A program made the translations under genes and the position numbers. From Pseudogulbenkiania ferrooxidans 2002 (GTDB lineage Bacteria; Pseudomonadota; Gammaproteobacteria; Burkholderiales; Chromobacteriaceae), in the NCBI RefSeq assembly GCF_000174355.1, contig NZ_ACIS01000007.1:229247-293246 (forward strand): a stretch of DNA of 64,000 bases, written 5' to 3'. Under the pieces are notes generated by a model that saw nothing but the letters and a program-made list of their open reading frames with translations, did no database searches and had not been told where the DNA came from. Below are positions 49,914-59,817 of this stretch, one piece after another. Position 1 is the first letter of the stretch. Each line of letters begins with the position of its first letter.

Positions 49914-50944
49914 TCCTCGTCCGGCGTGCGCACCACGTCGCCCACGCCGATCGGCACCGCGCTCTCCATCACCAGGCCGTAGGCGACGCGGTTGAACACG
50001 CGGTAGACGAACAGCGAGCCGGCTTTCTCGGTCGGCAGCAGCACCTTGGTCTCGCGGTTGTCCGGCGTCGTGACCTTGACCAGGCTGCCGTTCTTGAGGA
50101 TGTCGAGCACGTGGCCGGTTTCCAGGCCGTCACGTTGTCCCAGGTTGATCGCCACGTTGTAGTACTGGGCCGCGCCGGCGACGCCGTTGGGGGTGGAGAT
50201 GATCTTGCCCTGCACCATCTTTTCGGGCGGATGCGGCACGTAGCTGACGAAATAGTCACGCGGCGCCTTGACCAGGCGGTCGCCGACCAGGATTTCCTCG
50301 GCCACCTTGCGCACCCGCAACGACTGTACCTCGTCGCCCATCTTCTCGACCGCCAGATCGCCGCCGTAGGTCACCTCGTAGCCCAGCGTCTCGCCGCTGT
50401 CCGGGTCGCGCAGCGGCTTGTTGGGGCGGTACGACTGCCAGCTGCCGCCCTGGTCGAGCCCCATGGCGTAGGCGCGGTCGCCGCTGCTCATCGCGACGTG
50501 CTCGTCGCTGCCGGCGACCAGGCGCGGTGCGCGCGAGAAGCTGTCGATATCGACGATCAGCGGGCGCGACAGGAAGGGCTCGATGGCCTTGGCCGGGATG
50601 CTCGGCAGGGCACGGTCCTGGTCCTCGATGCGCACCTGCGGCGACAGCTTCACCTCGCGGCGGTTGCGCTCCAGGCCGAGGCGCGGCTGGCCGTTGACCC
50701 AGGTCAGCACCAGCACGTCGCCGGGGTAGATCAGGTGCGGGTTTTTCACTTCGTCGCGGTTCATCTGCCACAGGCGGGGCCAGTTCCACGGCTTTTTCAG
50801 GTAGCGGCCGGAGATGCCCCACAGCGTGTCGCCTTTGACCACCACGTAGCGCGCCGGGGCGTCAGGGCGCAGCGTCAGCGTGTCGGAAAAGGCCGGTGCC
50901 GCAAGGCCCAGAGCCAAGACTAGCGATATAATGCTTTTGCGCAT
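49910..50944 (-). CDS. LysM-domain secreted protein
   Basis: 344 residues from ATG 50944, with a signal peptide (MRKSIISLVLALGLAAPAFS). The LysM motif RYVVVKGDTLWGISGRYLKK through HLIYPGDVLVL (about residues 30-78) binds peptidoglycan; the remainder is a conserved periplasmic region of unknown fold. In Neisseriales and related orders this gene sits directly before dprA, as here. It is divergent from def across a 128-base gap. Confidence 0.92.
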   Translation of the reverse strand: MRKSIISLVLALGLAAPAFSDTLTLRPDAPARYVVVKGDTLWGISGRYLKKPWNWPRLWQMNRDEVKNPHLIYPGDVLVLTWVNGQPRLGLERNRREVKLSPQVRIEDQDRALPSIPAKAIEPFLSRPLIVDIDSFSRAPRLVAGSDEHVAMSSGDRAYAMGLDQGGSWQSYRPNKPLRDPDSGETLGYEVTYGGDLAVEKMGDEVQSLRVRKVAEEILVGDRLVKAPRDYFVSYVPHPPEKMVQGKIISTPNGVAGAAQYYNVAINLGQRDGLETGHVLDILKNGSLVKVTTPDNRETKVLLPTEKAGSLFVYRVFNRVAYGLVMESAVPIGVGDVVRTPDEE

Positions 50945-51072
50945 GGAAAATGCCCCAATATTCATGGACGGGCGCGCCATTCCCGGCGCCCTCGAAGTAA
51001 CGATATCTGCGTCAGACAGGTCTATTATCGACATGCTGATGGCAAAACTACAATCTGGAGTAACGGAATTAG

Positions 51073-51576
51073 ATGGCGCTGCTAACTATTCTGCATTACC
51101 CGGACGAGCGTCTGCACAAAGTCGCGCGTCCGGTCGGCGCGGTGGACGAGCGCATCCGCCAACTGATCGACGACATGGCCGAGACCATGTACGAATGCAA
51201 CGGCATCGGCCTGGCGGCCACCCAGGTCAACGTGCATGAGCGCGTGGTGGTGATCGACGTCAGCGAAGAGAAGTCGGCCCTGACCGCCTTCGTCAACCCG
51301 GAAATCGTCGAGCGTCGTGGCGATACCGTGTACGAAGAAGGCTGCCTGTCGGTGCCCGGCATCTACGACAAGGTGCACCGCTCGGAGTGGGTGCGGGTGC
51401 GCGCGCTCAACCGCAACGGCGAGCCGTTCGAGATCGAGACCGACGGCCTGTTGGCGATCTGCATCCAGCACGAGATCGACCATCTCGACGGCAAGGTGTT
51501 CGTCGACTACCTGTCCCAGCTCAAGCAGAGCCGCATCAAGGCCAAGATGAAGAAGCGCGAGAAGCACACGCTGTAA
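51073..51576 (+). CDS. def: Peptide deformylase
   Basis: 167 residues. It removes the formyl group from nascent proteins. All three metal/catalytic motifs are present: [18 protein letters not shown] and QHEIDHLDG. The stop codon TAA is the first part of TIR element C, which separates def from fmt, normally adjacent. Confidence 0.98.
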   Translation: MALLTILHYPDERLHKVARPVGAVDERIRQLIDDMAETMYECNGIGLAATQVNVHERVVVIDVSEEKSALTAFVNPEIVERRGDTVYEEGCLSVPGIYDKVHRSEWVRVRALNRNGEPFEIETDGLLAICIQHEIDHLDGKVFVDYLSQLKQSRIKAKMKKREKHTL

Positions 51577-51778
51577 GAATCTGTCCCGATCTTGCTGCGC
51601 GTCCCTGATCGGGGCTCAGGTGCACTGCGTGCGAATCTATCGCTGAGCCAATCGAAGATTGGCACGCAGGGATTCGCTCAGCGATCGGAAATCCTCATGG
51701 ACTTCAGGTCCATTCCGGTTTCTGTGCTGCTCTTCACCCCGCTGAGGGCCGCTCGCGACAGATCGTGAACAGATTCCA
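51574..51778 (+). repeat. TIR element copy C (enlarged)
   Basis: About 205 bp from TAAGAATCTGTCCCGATC to GATCGTGAACAGATTCCA. The body matches copy A, but has an insert of about 60 bases (near 51618-51685) that forms hairpins such as CTGCGTGC/GCACGCAG and CCAATC-GAA-GATTGG. The core palindrome is TGGAC...GTCCA rather than TGTAC...GTACA, a paired change. It lies between def and fmt. Confidence 0.85.
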
Positions 51779-51846
51779 GGCCCGACCCGCGTTGGCCGAA
51801 CCCCGGGGACACGCACGCCGTGTCCCCTCGTTTTTGCAGGAATGCC

Positions 51847-52767
51847 ATGAAACTGATTTTTGCCGGCACCCCGGAATTCGCCGCCGCCGCCTTGCAGGCC
51901 CTGCTCGACGCCGGGCACGACATCCCGCTGGTGCTGACCCAGCCCGACCGCCCCGCCGGGCGCGGCATGAAACTCAAGCCGAGCCCGGTCAAGGTGCTGG
52001 CGTTGCAGCACGGTCTGCGCGTCGAGCAGCCCTTGACGCTGAAGACCCCGGAAGCGCAGGCGCTGATCGCCGAGGTCGGCGCCGAGGTGATGGTGGTGGC
52101 CGCCTACGGTCTGCTGCTGCCGCAGGCGGTGCTCGAGCTGCCGGCGCAAGGCTGCCTCAACATCCACGCCTCGCTGCTGCCGCGCTGGCGCGGCGCGGCG
52201 CCGATCCAGCGCGCGCTGCTGGCGGGCGACAGCGAAACCGGCATTACCATCATGCAGATGGATGTCGGCCTCGATACCGGTGCCATGCTGTCGGTGCATC
52301 CGCTGTCGATCGCCGCGGATGAAACCGCCGCCACGCTGCACGACAGGTTGGCCGAAGCCGGCGCCCGCGCCATCGTCGACACCCTGGCGCGGCTCGACGC
52401 CATCACCCCGGTGGCGCAGCCGGAAGAAGGTGTGACCTACGCCCAGAAGCTCTCCAAGGCCGAGGCCGAGGTCGACTGGAGCCAGCCGGCGACTGACATC
52501 GCCCGTGCCATCCGCGCCTATAACCCGGTGCCCGGCGCCTTCACCCGTCTCGCCGGCGAACCCCTCAAGCTGTGGCTGGCCTCCGCCGAGGAAGGCCGCG
52601 GTGAGCCGGGCACGGTCCTGTCGGCCGACGCAGACGGCGTGCGCGTGGCGGCGGGTAGCGGCGTGGTGCGGCTCACCCAGCTGCAGGCTGCCGGCGGCAA
52701 GCGCCTGGCGGCACGCGACTTCGTTGCCGGCCGGCCGGATCTGACGGGAACCCGACTCGGGGCTTGA
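51847..52767 (+). CDS. fmt: Methionyl-tRNA formyltransferase
   Basis: 306 residues from ATG 51847 with AGGA upstream. It formylates initiator Met-tRNA. Signatures are [40 protein letters not shown], the formyl-folate site [20 protein letters not shown] and [18 protein letters not shown]; the C-terminal OB-fold contains [12 protein letters not shown]. It would normally be co-transcribed with def; element C lies between them. Confidence 0.97.
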   Translation: MKLIFAGTPEFAAAALQALLDAGHDIPLVLTQPDRPAGRGMKLKPSPVKVLALQHGLRVEQPLTLKTPEAQALIAEVGAEVMVVAAYGLLLPQAVLELPAQGCLNIHASLLPRWRGAAPIQRALLAGDSETGITIMQMDVGLDTGAMLSVHPLSIAADETAATLHDRLAEAGARAIVDTLARLDAITPVAQPEEGVTYAQKLSKAEAEVDWSQPATDIARAIRAYNPVPGAFTRLAGEPLKLWLASAEEGRGEPGTVLSADADGVRVAAGSGVVRLTQLQAAGGKRLAARDFVAGRPDLTGTRLGA

Positions 52768-52824
52768 TATTCCAAGCCGGTGAACCATATCTAGGGTGGT
52801 GGATAACGCAAGGAGGCTGTGGCC

Positions 52825-53679
52825 ATGACATTCAACTGGTTCAAGACGACGCTGCTGATGGCCGCCATCGTGGCGCTGTTCGGCGTCATCGGGGCCATGA
52901 TCGGCGGCAAGAGCGGCATGCTGCTGGCGCTGCTGTTCGGTGGCGCGATGAACGTCTTCGCCTACTGGAACTCGGACAAGATGGTGTTGCGCATGTACAA
53001 CGCGCAGGAGGTCGATGCCCAGAGCGCCCCCGAGCTGTACGGCATGGTGGCCGAACTGGCGGGCCGCGCCGGGCTGCCGATGCCGCGCGTGTACGTGATC
53101 CACGAGGACCAGCCCAACGCCTTCGCCACCGGGCGCGATCCGGAGCACGCGGCGGTCGCAGCCACCACCGGCATCATGCGCATGCTCGACTACCGCGAAC
53201 TGCGCGGCGTGATGGCGCACGAGCTGGCGCACGTGCGGCACCGCGACACGCTGATCTCGACCATCTCGGCCACCATGGCCGGCGCCATCTCGGCGCTCGC
53301 CAACTTCGCCATGTTCTTCGGCGGGCGCGACGAAGAGGGCCGTGCGGTCAACCCGATCGCCGGCATCCTGGTCGCGCTGCTGGCCCCCCTGGCCGCCAGC
53401 CTGATCCAGATGGCGATCTCGCGCGCGCGCGAATTCGAAGCCGACCGCTGCGGCGCCGAGATTTCCGGCGAACCGCTGGCGCTCGCCGCGGCGCTGCGCA
53501 AGATCGAGTACTACGCCCAGGGGCTGCCGATGCCCGCCGCCGAGGCGCATCCGGAGACCGCGCAGATGATGATCATCAATCCGCTCTCCGGCGGCGGCAT
53601 GGACTCGCTGTTCCGCACCCATCCGCATACCGAGGAGCGCATCGCGCGCCTCAACGAGATGGCGCGCGGCGGCGTCTAG
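52825..53679 (+). CDS. htpX: Membrane zinc metalloprotease HtpX
   Basis: 284 residues from ATG 52825, eight bases after AAGGAGG; the GTG at 52819 is too close to that site. HtpX degrades misfolded membrane proteins. Two N-terminal helices, the catalytic [12 protein letters not shown] and the third zinc ligand in [15 protein letters not shown] are present. A terminator follows, then rsmB. Confidence 0.96.
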   Translation: MTFNWFKTTLLMAAIVALFGVIGAMIGGKSGMLLALLFGGAMNVFAYWNSDKMVLRMYNAQEVDAQSAPELYGMVAELAGRAGLPMPRVYVIHEDQPNAFATGRDPEHAAVAATTGIMRMLDYRELRGVMAHELAHVRHRDTLISTISATMAGAISALANFAMFFGGRDEEGRAVNPIAGILVALLAPLAASLIQMAISRAREFEADRCGAEISGEPLALAAALRKIEYYAQGLPMPAAEAHPETAQMMIINPLSGGGMDSLFRTHPHTEERIARLNEMARGGV

Positions 53680-53711
53680 CCGTATCATTCCGCGCAAACC
53701 GACCTACCCCG

Positions 53712-53749
53712 GGCCACAGCCGTGATACGCGACTGTGGCCGGTTTTTTT
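53712..53749 (+). terminator. Terminator after htpX
   Basis: GGCCACAG (53712-53719) pairs with CTGTGGCC (53733-53740), followed by GG and seven T residues. Confidence 0.9.
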
Positions 53750-53761
53750 GGAACTGACCGC

Positions 53762-55012
53762 ATGCATCGAATCCAGCTCCTGGCCGCCGGCCTGCTCGAA
53801 AAAGTGGAAGGGGGCCGTACCCTGACCGAGGCCCTGGCCGACGCCCAGCGCCAGGCGCCCGATCTCACGCCGGCCGAGCGCGGCGCGCTGCAGGACATCG
53901 GCTACGGCGTACTGCGCCACCTGGCCGAGTGGCGTCGCGTGCTGCGCCAGCTGCTGCCTAAGCCCTTGCCCGAGCCGCAGCTGGAGCGTGTGCTGATCGT
54001 TGCCCTGCATCAGCTGGAATACACCCGTGCCGCCCAGTACGCCGTGGTCAACGAGGCGGTGACGCTGGCCGGACGGCTGGCGCGTGGGCGTTTCAAGGGG
54101 CTGGTCAACGCCGTGCTGCGCAACTACCTGCGCCAGCGCGACGAACTCAAGGCCGCCGTGGCGGCCGACGACGAGGCCCGCTACAACCACCCGCGCTGGT
54201 GGATCAAGGCCTTGCGGCGCCACTACCCGCAAGACTGGCAAGCCATTCTCGACATGGACAACCAGCATCCACCGATGACCCTGCGCGTCAACCGCCGCCA
54301 TGTCGAACCGGCTGCCTACCTGCAGCGCCTGCGTGACGCGGGCATCGAGGCCGAGTGCTTGGGCGAGGAGGCGATCCAACTCGCCCGCCCGGTCGGCGTG
54401 CGCGAACTGCCCGGCTTCGCCGACGGCGACGTCTCGGTGCAGGACCAGGGTGCGCAGCAGGCGGCGTACCGGCTCGACCTGCGCGACGGCCTGCGCGTGC
54501 TCGACGCCTGCGCCGCGCCGGGCGGCAAGACCTGCCACATGCTGGAACTGGCCGATCTCGACGTCACCGCGCTCGACGTCGACGAAACCCGGCTGGGGCG
54601 GGTCGCCGACAACCTTGCCCGCCTTCAGCTCTCGGCTCGCCTCGTCGCCGCCGATGCCGGCGATACGGCGAGCTGGTGGGACGGGGTGCCGTTCGATCGT
54701 ATCCTGGCCGACGTGCCGTGTTCCGCCAGCGGCGTGGTGCGCCGTCATCCCGACATCAAATGGCTGCGCCGCCCTGGCGATTTCGCCGAGCTGGCGCGGC
54801 AGCAATCCGCCCTGGTCGATGCGCTCTGGCCGCTGCTCGCCAGCGGCGGCAAAATGCTATACGCTACCTGCTCGATTTTTCCCGAGGAGAACCGCGAACA
54901 GCTCGCGGCCTTCCTCGCGCGACATGCGGATGCGGTATGCCTCGACGACCAACAACTGCTCCCCAGCGAGCAACATGACGGCTTCTATTACGCGCTGCTT
55001 GCGAAGCGCTAG
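53762..55012 (+). CDS. rsmB: 16S rRNA m5C967 methyltransferase
   Basis: 416 residues from ATG 53762. The N-terminal NusB-like domain (QLLAAGLLEKVEGGRTLTEA, ALHQLEYTRAAQYAVVNEAV) is followed by the SAM fold VLDACAAPGGKTCHMLELAD, the catalytic cysteines in ADVPCSASGVVRRHPD and YATCSIFPEEN. It methylates C967 of 16S rRNA. The 3' end overlaps the DUF4390 gene by 38 bases. Confidence 0.97.
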   Translation: MHRIQLLAAGLLEKVEGGRTLTEALADAQRQAPDLTPAERGALQDIGYGVLRHLAEWRRVLRQLLPKPLPEPQLERVLIVALHQLEYTRAAQYAVVNEAVTLAGRLARGRFKGLVNAVLRNYLRQRDELKAAVAADDEARYNHPRWWIKALRRHYPQDWQAILDMDNQHPPMTLRVNRRHVEPAAYLQRLRDAGIEAECLGEEAIQLARPVGVRELPGFADGDVSVQDQGAQQAAYRLDLRDGLRVLDACAAPGGKTCHMLELADLDVTALDVDETRLGRVADNLARLQLSARLVAADAGDTASWWDGVPFDRILADVPCSASGVVRRHPDIKWLRRPGDFAELARQQSALVDALWPLLASGGKMLYATCSIFPEENREQLAAFLARHADAVCLDDQQLLPSEQHDGFYYALLAKR

Positions 55013-55568
55013 CCTTCTTATCTGGCTGATCGCCTGTGCCGTCCTGCCGGCATGGGCCGATTCCATTTCGGCCACCCGCTCCGAGGCCGAACTCCTCGAT
55101 GGCCAGCTCGCCGTCAGCACCCGCTTCGACATCAAGCTCACCCCCGGCCTCAGCGATGCGCTGACCCAGGGGGTAGCGCTGCCGTTCCGTCTGGAATTCG
55201 AGCTGACCCGTCCGCGCAGCACCGCCTACCTGCTTAACGTCCGGGAGTGGTTCGAGCCGCACGCCGAGCTGCACTTCAAGATCGCCTACCAGTCGCTGAC
55301 CAGCCGTTACCGCGTCAGCATCGGCAGCCTGTCGCGCTATTACGCGACGCAGGCCGAGGCCCTGAGCGCGCTCGGCGCGATCCACGGCTGGCGCGTGCTT
55401 GAAGCGGGGACGCTGAGCGGCGTGCCGGCCGACAAGGTCAAGGGGCGGGTGCGGCTGATGCTCGACATCGGCCAGCTGCCCAAGCCGTTCCAGCTCAACG
55501 CGCTGGGCAGCGCCGACTGGTCGCTGGGCTCGGGCTGGATCGATCTGAACGTGAAGGAAGGCGGCTGA
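54975..55568 (+). CDS. DUF4390 domain protein
   Basis: 197 residues from ATG 54975. A hydrophobic N terminus (SLLIWLIACAVLPAWADS) looks like a signal peptide; the rest (LDGQLAVSTRFDIKLTPGLS, PFRLEFELTRPRSTAYL, LTSRYRVSIGSLSRYYATQA) is a beta-rich DUF4390 domain. It bridges rsmB (38-base overlap) and ntrY (TGATG overlap), the conserved Neisseriales arrangement, so it is presumably part of the signalling operon. Function unknown. Confidence 0.88.
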   Translation: MTASITRCLRSASLLIWLIACAVLPAWADSISATRSEAELLDGQLAVSTRFDIKLTPGLSDALTQGVALPFRLEFELTRPRSTAYLLNVREWFEPHAELHFKIAYQSLTSRYRVSIGSLSRYYATQAEALSALGAIHGWRVLEAGTLSGVPADKVKGRVRLMLDIGQLPKPFQLNALGSADWSLGSGWIDLNVKEGG

Positions 55569-57676
55569 TGCGCTACGCCATGATCGCCATGGCCACCTTC
55601 GCCGCCATCCTGCTCTACCTCTTGGCGCTCGCTACCGGTAATACCTCCAAGCTGGCCGAGTACTACTGGTGGGTGTTCGGCATCAACGCGCTGCTCTTGG
55701 TGGCGCTGCTGGGCGTGGTCGGGCGCCAGCTGGTGCGCCTGCGGCGCCGGGTCAAGGGCCGCGTCTTCGGCGCCAAGCTGACCCAGCGCCTGGTGATGAT
55801 GTTCGCCGTGGTGGCGTTGGTGCCGGGCCTGCTGGTGTATACCATCTCGACCCAGTTCCTCTCGCGCAGCATCGAGAGCTGGTTCGATGTACGCGTGGAG
55901 TCGGCGCTGGATCGCGGGCTGGAGCTCGGGCGCAACGCGTTGGGCTACGTGCTGCAGGACGTCGGGCGCAAGGCGCGGGTGGTGCAGGACGATATCGACG
56001 CACTGCCGGACAGCGGTCTGCCGGCACGGCTGGAGCGGTTGCGCGAGCAGCTTGGCCTCAACGAGGTTGCCATCTTCAACCGTCAGGGGCAGTTGCTGGC
56101 GTTCGCCAGCGGCGATCTGGCCGGGCTGCCGCAAACCCCTTCGCGCGAGGCCTTGCGCACGCTGCGGCCGCGCCAGCCGGTGCAGACCATCGAGAATGAT
56201 CGGCGCAACCAGCTTGCGCTCAAGGTGCTGATGGCCTACCACGACCGGCATGATGAAACCCGCGTGATGCAGGTGATCCAGGCCGCGCCGGAAAGCATCG
56301 CCCACGATGCCGAGCTGATCGACACCGCCCGTGCCGACTATCGCCAGCTGCTGCTCTCGCGCGACGGCCTGCGCACCTTCTATACCCTGACCTTGACGCT
56401 GGCCTGTCTCTTGGCGCTGACCGCCGCGCTGGCGTTCGCGCTGTGGTTGTCGGAGCGGCTGTCGGCGCCGCTGTCCGAACTAGCGGCGGGGACCCGCGCG
56501 GTAGCGCAGGGTGACTTCTCCAAGCGCCACCCGGTGTACCGGCGTGACGAACTGGGCATCCTCACCACCATGTTCAACCGCATGACCCAGCAGCTCGACG
56601 AGGCGCGCCAACTGGCCGACGAGAACCGACTCAAGCTGGAGTCGGGCAAGCTCTACCTGGAAAGCATCCTGGTCAACCTGCGTGCCGGGGTGATGGCGTT
56701 CGACGACGGCTGGCGCCTGCGTGCCGCCAATACCAGTGCTTCGCGCATCCTCGGGGTGGACTTTGCCGAGTTGGCCGAAGCCCCGTTCCGCGAGTGGACC
56801 CGCTTGGTGCCGGCACTGGTGCCGCTGGTCGACAACGTCTGTGAGCATGCCGACAGCGAGCGCCAGCCCGAGTGGCAGACCCAGCTCGATTACACTACCG
56901 CGCAAGGGGAGCGTATCCTGCTGGTACGGGGGGCGCGCTTGCCGGAGGGTTCAGGCAGCGGCTACGTGGTGGTGTTCGACGACATCACCGAACTGGCACG
57001 GGCGCAGCGCGACGCCGCCTGGGGCGAGGTCGCCAAGCGTCTGGCGCACGAAATCCGCAACCCGCTGACGCCGATCCAGCTCGCCGCCGAGCGCCTGGCG
57101 ATGAAGCTGGCCGACAAGCTGGAAGGCAGCGATGCCGATCTTCTGCGGCGCGCCACCGACACCATCGTCAAGCAGGTGTCCGCGCTCAAGGGCATGGTCG
57201 ACGCCTTCCGCGACTACGCCCGCTCGCCGCGCATCAAGCTGGTGGCGCTGGATTTGAACCAGCTGGTACGCGAGGTGATGACGCTGTACGAATCCAATGC
57301 CGCTGTTAAGATGACGTTGTCTGAACAACCATTGATGATCATGGGGGATGCCGCCCTGTTGCGCCAAGTGTTGCATAATTTGCTGCAGAATGCGCAGGAT
57401 GCGGTCCTTGACGTTGACATCCCGATGATTCACATTAGCAGCCGACAAGAAGGAAGAAGCGCGATCGTCTGCGTGCAGGACAACGGGGCCGGCTTCCCAG
57501 CCGACATCCTGCCGCGCGCGTTCGAGCCGTATGTGACCAACAAGCCCAAGGGTACAGGCCTTGGGCTGGCAGTGGTGAAGAAAATCATAGAGGAGCACCA
57601 TGGTCAGATCGCACTGGGAAATGCCGGGCAGCAGGGCGCGCGGATTCTTCTCACCCTGCCATTGCTGGAGGCCTAA
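55568..57676 (+). CDS. ntrY: Sensor histidine kinase NtrY
   Basis: 702 residues. N-terminal membrane helices (residues ~5-30, 38-58, 76-98) and a periplasmic-type region end in a helix LALTAALAFALWLSERL, followed by HAMP (LSELAAGTRAVAQGDFSKRH), a PAS domain and the kinase core. The phosphorylated histidine is H494 in RLAHEIRNPLTPIQLAAERL; ATPase boxes are LHNLLQNAQDAV, DNGAGFPADIL and GTGLGLAVVKKIIEEHHG. NtrY-family kinases respond to nitrogen or redox state. It is coupled to ntrX through a TAATG overlap. Confidence 0.94.
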   Translation: MRYAMIAMATFAAILLYLLALATGNTSKLAEYYWWVFGINALLLVALLGVVGRQLVRLRRRVKGRVFGAKLTQRLVMMFAVVALVPGLLVYTISTQFLSRSIESWFDVRVESALDRGLELGRNALGYVLQDVGRKARVVQDDIDALPDSGLPARLERLREQLGLNEVAIFNRQGQLLAFASGDLAGLPQTPSREALRTLRPRQPVQTIENDRRNQLALKVLMAYHDRHDETRVMQVIQAAPESIAHDAELIDTARADYRQLLLSRDGLRTFYTLTLTLACLLALTAALAFALWLSERLSAPLSELAAGTRAVAQGDFSKRHPVYRRDELGILTTMFNRMTQQLDEARQLADENRLKLESGKLYLESILVNLRAGVMAFDDGWRLRAANTSASRILGVDFAELAEAPFREWTRLVPALVPLVDNVCEHADSERQPEWQTQLDYTTAQGERILLVRGARLPEGSGSGYVVVFDDITELARAQRDAAWGEVAKRLAHEIRNPLTPIQLAAERLAMKLADKLEGSDADLLRRATDTIVKQVSALKGMVDAFRDYARSPRIKLVALDLNQLVREVMTLYESNAAVKMTLSEQPLMIMGDAALLRQVLHNLLQNAQDAVLDVDIPMIHISSRQEGRSAIVCVQDNGAGFPADILPRAFEPYVTNKPKGTGLGLAVVKKIIEEHHGQIALGNAGQQGARILLTLPLLEA

Positions 57677-58947
57677 TGCGTAGCAGCGACATTTTGATTG
57701 TGGATGACGAAATCGGCATCCGCGAATTGCTTTCGGAAATACTGCAGGACGAAGGGTACACCGTCGCCTTGGCCGAGAACGCCGAGGTGGCACGGCAATT
57801 GCGCAACCAGACCCGTCCGGCGCTGGTGCTGTTGGACATCTGGATGCCCGACTGCGACGGCGTGACCCTGCTCAAGGAGTGGGCCAAGTCCGGCCAGCTC
57901 AACATGCCGGTGGTGATGATGTCCGGCCACGCCAGCATCGACACCGCCGTCGAGGCTACCCGCATCGGCGCCTTTGACTTTCTCGAGAAGCCGATCGCCC
58001 TGCAGAAACTGTTGACCACGGTGCAGCGCGCCGTCAAGTACGGCGACATGCAGGTCAACACCTCGCTCAACCTCGACAAGCTGGGAAAGAGTGAGCCGAT
58101 CCAGGAGTTGAAACGTCAGCTCGAGCGGGTGGCCAAGGTCAAGTCGCCGGTGCTGCTGACTGGCGAGCCCGGGTCGGGCTTCGAGCTGGTCGCCCGGTTC
58201 TTCCACCAGGGCAATACCCCGTGGGTGACGCCGGCCAAGCCGGAGCAACTCGCCGACGCCCCTCTGGAACTGCTGCAGAAGGCCAACAACGGCGTGTTGT
58301 TCCTGCCCGAGATCGGCCAGTACAACCGCCGCATCCAGCAGGGCCTATTGTTCCTGCTGTCCAAGCTCGACCGCTTCAACGTGCGCCTGTTGTGCTCGTG
58401 CAGCCGTCCGTTGCAGGAACTCTTGGTCGACCCGGAGTGCGACAACCGCCTGTTGACCACGCTGTCCAGCGTGATCGTGCCGATTCCGCCGCTCAGGGAG
58501 CATGCCGAAGACATCATCTTCATCGCCGAACAGATTCTTATCGAGCTGGTGGAATCCAAGCAGGTGTCGACGCACAAGCTCACCACCGCGGCGCTCAACG
58601 CACTGCGCCAGTACGACTGGCCGGGCAATCTCGAGCAGCTAAGGAGCATCATCAAGAGCCTGGCGCTGACGGCAGAATCGGTGGATATCGATGCACCCGA
58701 AGTCAACAAGGTGCTGGCGCAATTCCGTCACGAGAAGCCGGCGGCGGAGGAAACCGGCTTCGACTTCAACATGCCGTTGCGCGAATTGCGCGAGCAGCTG
58801 GAGCGTCGCTACTTCGAGTACCATATCTCGCTGGAAAACGGCAATATGAGCCGGGTAGCGCAGAAGGTCGGCCTCGAGCGTACCCACCTGTATCGCAAGC
58901 TCAAGCAGCTCGGTATCAAGTTCGCGCGCAAGACCGCAGAAGAGTAA
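57676..58947 (+). CDS. ntrX: NtrX-like response regulator with a degenerate AAA+ domain
   Basis: 423 residues, slightly short for NtrX. The receiver (residues 1-120) has acidic D10/D11, phosphoacceptor D54 (VLLDIWMPD) and K105. The central domain is that of a sigma-54 activator, but Walker A reads GEPGSGFE (163-170) with phenylalanine in place of lysine, Walker B is LFLPEIG instead of LFLDE-type, and no GAFTGA loop is present. The C-terminal Fis-type helix-turn-helix (NGNMSRVAQKVGLERTHLYR) is intact. It therefore should bind DNA without ATP-dependent sigma-54 activation, and probably regulates sigma-70 promoters. Confidence 0.92.
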   Translation: MRSSDILIVDDEIGIRELLSEILQDEGYTVALAENAEVARQLRNQTRPALVLLDIWMPDCDGVTLLKEWAKSGQLNMPVVMMSGHASIDTAVEATRIGAFDFLEKPIALQKLLTTVQRAVKYGDMQVNTSLNLDKLGKSEPIQELKRQLERVAKVKSPVLLTGEPGSGFELVARFFHQGNTPWVTPAKPEQLADAPLELLQKANNGVLFLPEIGQYNRRIQQGLLFLLSKLDRFNVRLLCSCSRPLQELLVDPECDNRLLTTLSSVIVPIPPLREHAEDIIFIAEQILIELVESKQVSTHKLTTAALNALRQYDWPGNLEQLRSIIKSLALTAESVDIDAPEVNKVLAQFRHEKPAAEETGFDFNMPLRELREQLERRYFEYHISLENGNMSRVAQKVGLERTHLYRKLKQLGIKFARKTAEE

Positions 58948-58998
58948 TCCCCGACCGCCGGTGTTCCCGGCGGTTTCCCTGGCAGGATCGACCCCCCC

Positions 58999-59769
58999 AT
59001 GACCGAACTGAGTGACCAGGCGCTGTTGCGCTACAGCCGGCATATCCTGTTGCCGGAACTCGATATCGCCGGGCAGCAGGCGCTGCTTGGCGCCCGTGCG
59101 CTGATCGTCGGCGCCGGCGGGCTGGGGTCGCCGGTGGCCCTGTATCTGGCCAGTGCCGGGGTCGGGCAGCTCACCATCGCCGACGACGACGTGGTCGAGC
59201 TGACCAACTTGCAGCGCCAGATTGCTCACGACAAGGCGAGTCTCGGCCGCAACAAGGCCGAATCCGCGGCAGCCCGGATGCTGGCGATGAATCCGGAGGT
59301 GGCCGTGCGTGTCATCGGCGAGCGCCTGGCAGGTCAGAGCCTGGCCGATGAGGTGGCGCGCCACGATGTGGTGCTCGATTGCTCGGACAATTTCGCCACC
59401 CGTCACGCCGTCAACCGCGCCTGCGTGGCGGCCGGCGTACCGCTGGTATCGGGTGCGGCGGTACGCTTCGACGGCCAGCTTGCCGTGTTCGATACCCGCC
59501 AGCCGGCCTCGCCGTGCTACCACTGCCTGTTCCCGGAAGAGGGCGAGGCCAACGACGGGCCGTGCGCGACCTTTGGCGTGCTCGCGCCGTTGGTCGGTGT
59601 GATCGGCAGCCTGCAGGCGGTGGAGGCCATCAAGCTACTAGCGGGGATTCCCGTCGCGTTGGGGCGGCTCACCCTGTACGACGCGCTGGAGAGTTCATTC
59701 CGCAGCATGAAGGTGCCGCGGGATCCGGCCTGCCCGGTCTGCTCCGGACGAAGCTCCGGTTCCGAATGA
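58999..59769 (+). CDS. moeB: MoeB/ThiF-family adenylyltransferase
   Basis: 256 residues, E1-like fold. It adenylates the C terminus of MoaD (or ThiS) so that sulfur can be attached for molybdopterin or thiazole synthesis. Signatures are RYSRHILLPELDIAGQQALL, the nucleotide motif LIVGAGGLGSPVALYLASAG, LTNLQRQIAHDKASLGRNKA and DCSDNFATRHAVN, with zinc cysteines in CYHCLFP and CPVC. The window encodes both a molybdoenzyme (XdhAB) and ThiG, so either partner is possible. A strong terminator follows. Confidence 0.92.
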   Translation: MTELSDQALLRYSRHILLPELDIAGQQALLGARALIVGAGGLGSPVALYLASAGVGQLTIADDDVVELTNLQRQIAHDKASLGRNKAESAAARMLAMNPEVAVRVIGERLAGQSLADEVARHDVVLDCSDNFATRHAVNRACVAAGVPLVSGAAVRFDGQLAVFDTRQPASPCYHCLFPEEGEANDGPCATFGVLAPLVGVIGSLQAVEAIKLLAGIPVALGRLTLYDALESSFRSMKVPRDPACPVCSGRSSGSE

Positions 59770-59799
59770 AAAAACCCGCCGGGAGGCGGGTTTTTTCAT
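59766..59799. terminator. Bidirectional terminator between moeB and tlpA
   Basis: ATGAAAAAACCCGCC and GGCGGGTTTTTTCAT are perfect complements with a GGGA loop. T-runs on both strands serve the convergent genes. Confidence 0.95.
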
Positions 59800-59817
59800 G
59801 GACACAGGCCAGGTGGT

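Noticed and set aside
51000..51072. Specific promoter for def
   Set aside because: TATTAT and TACAAT boxes exist, but neither has a convincing -35 at proper spacing, so no call was made.
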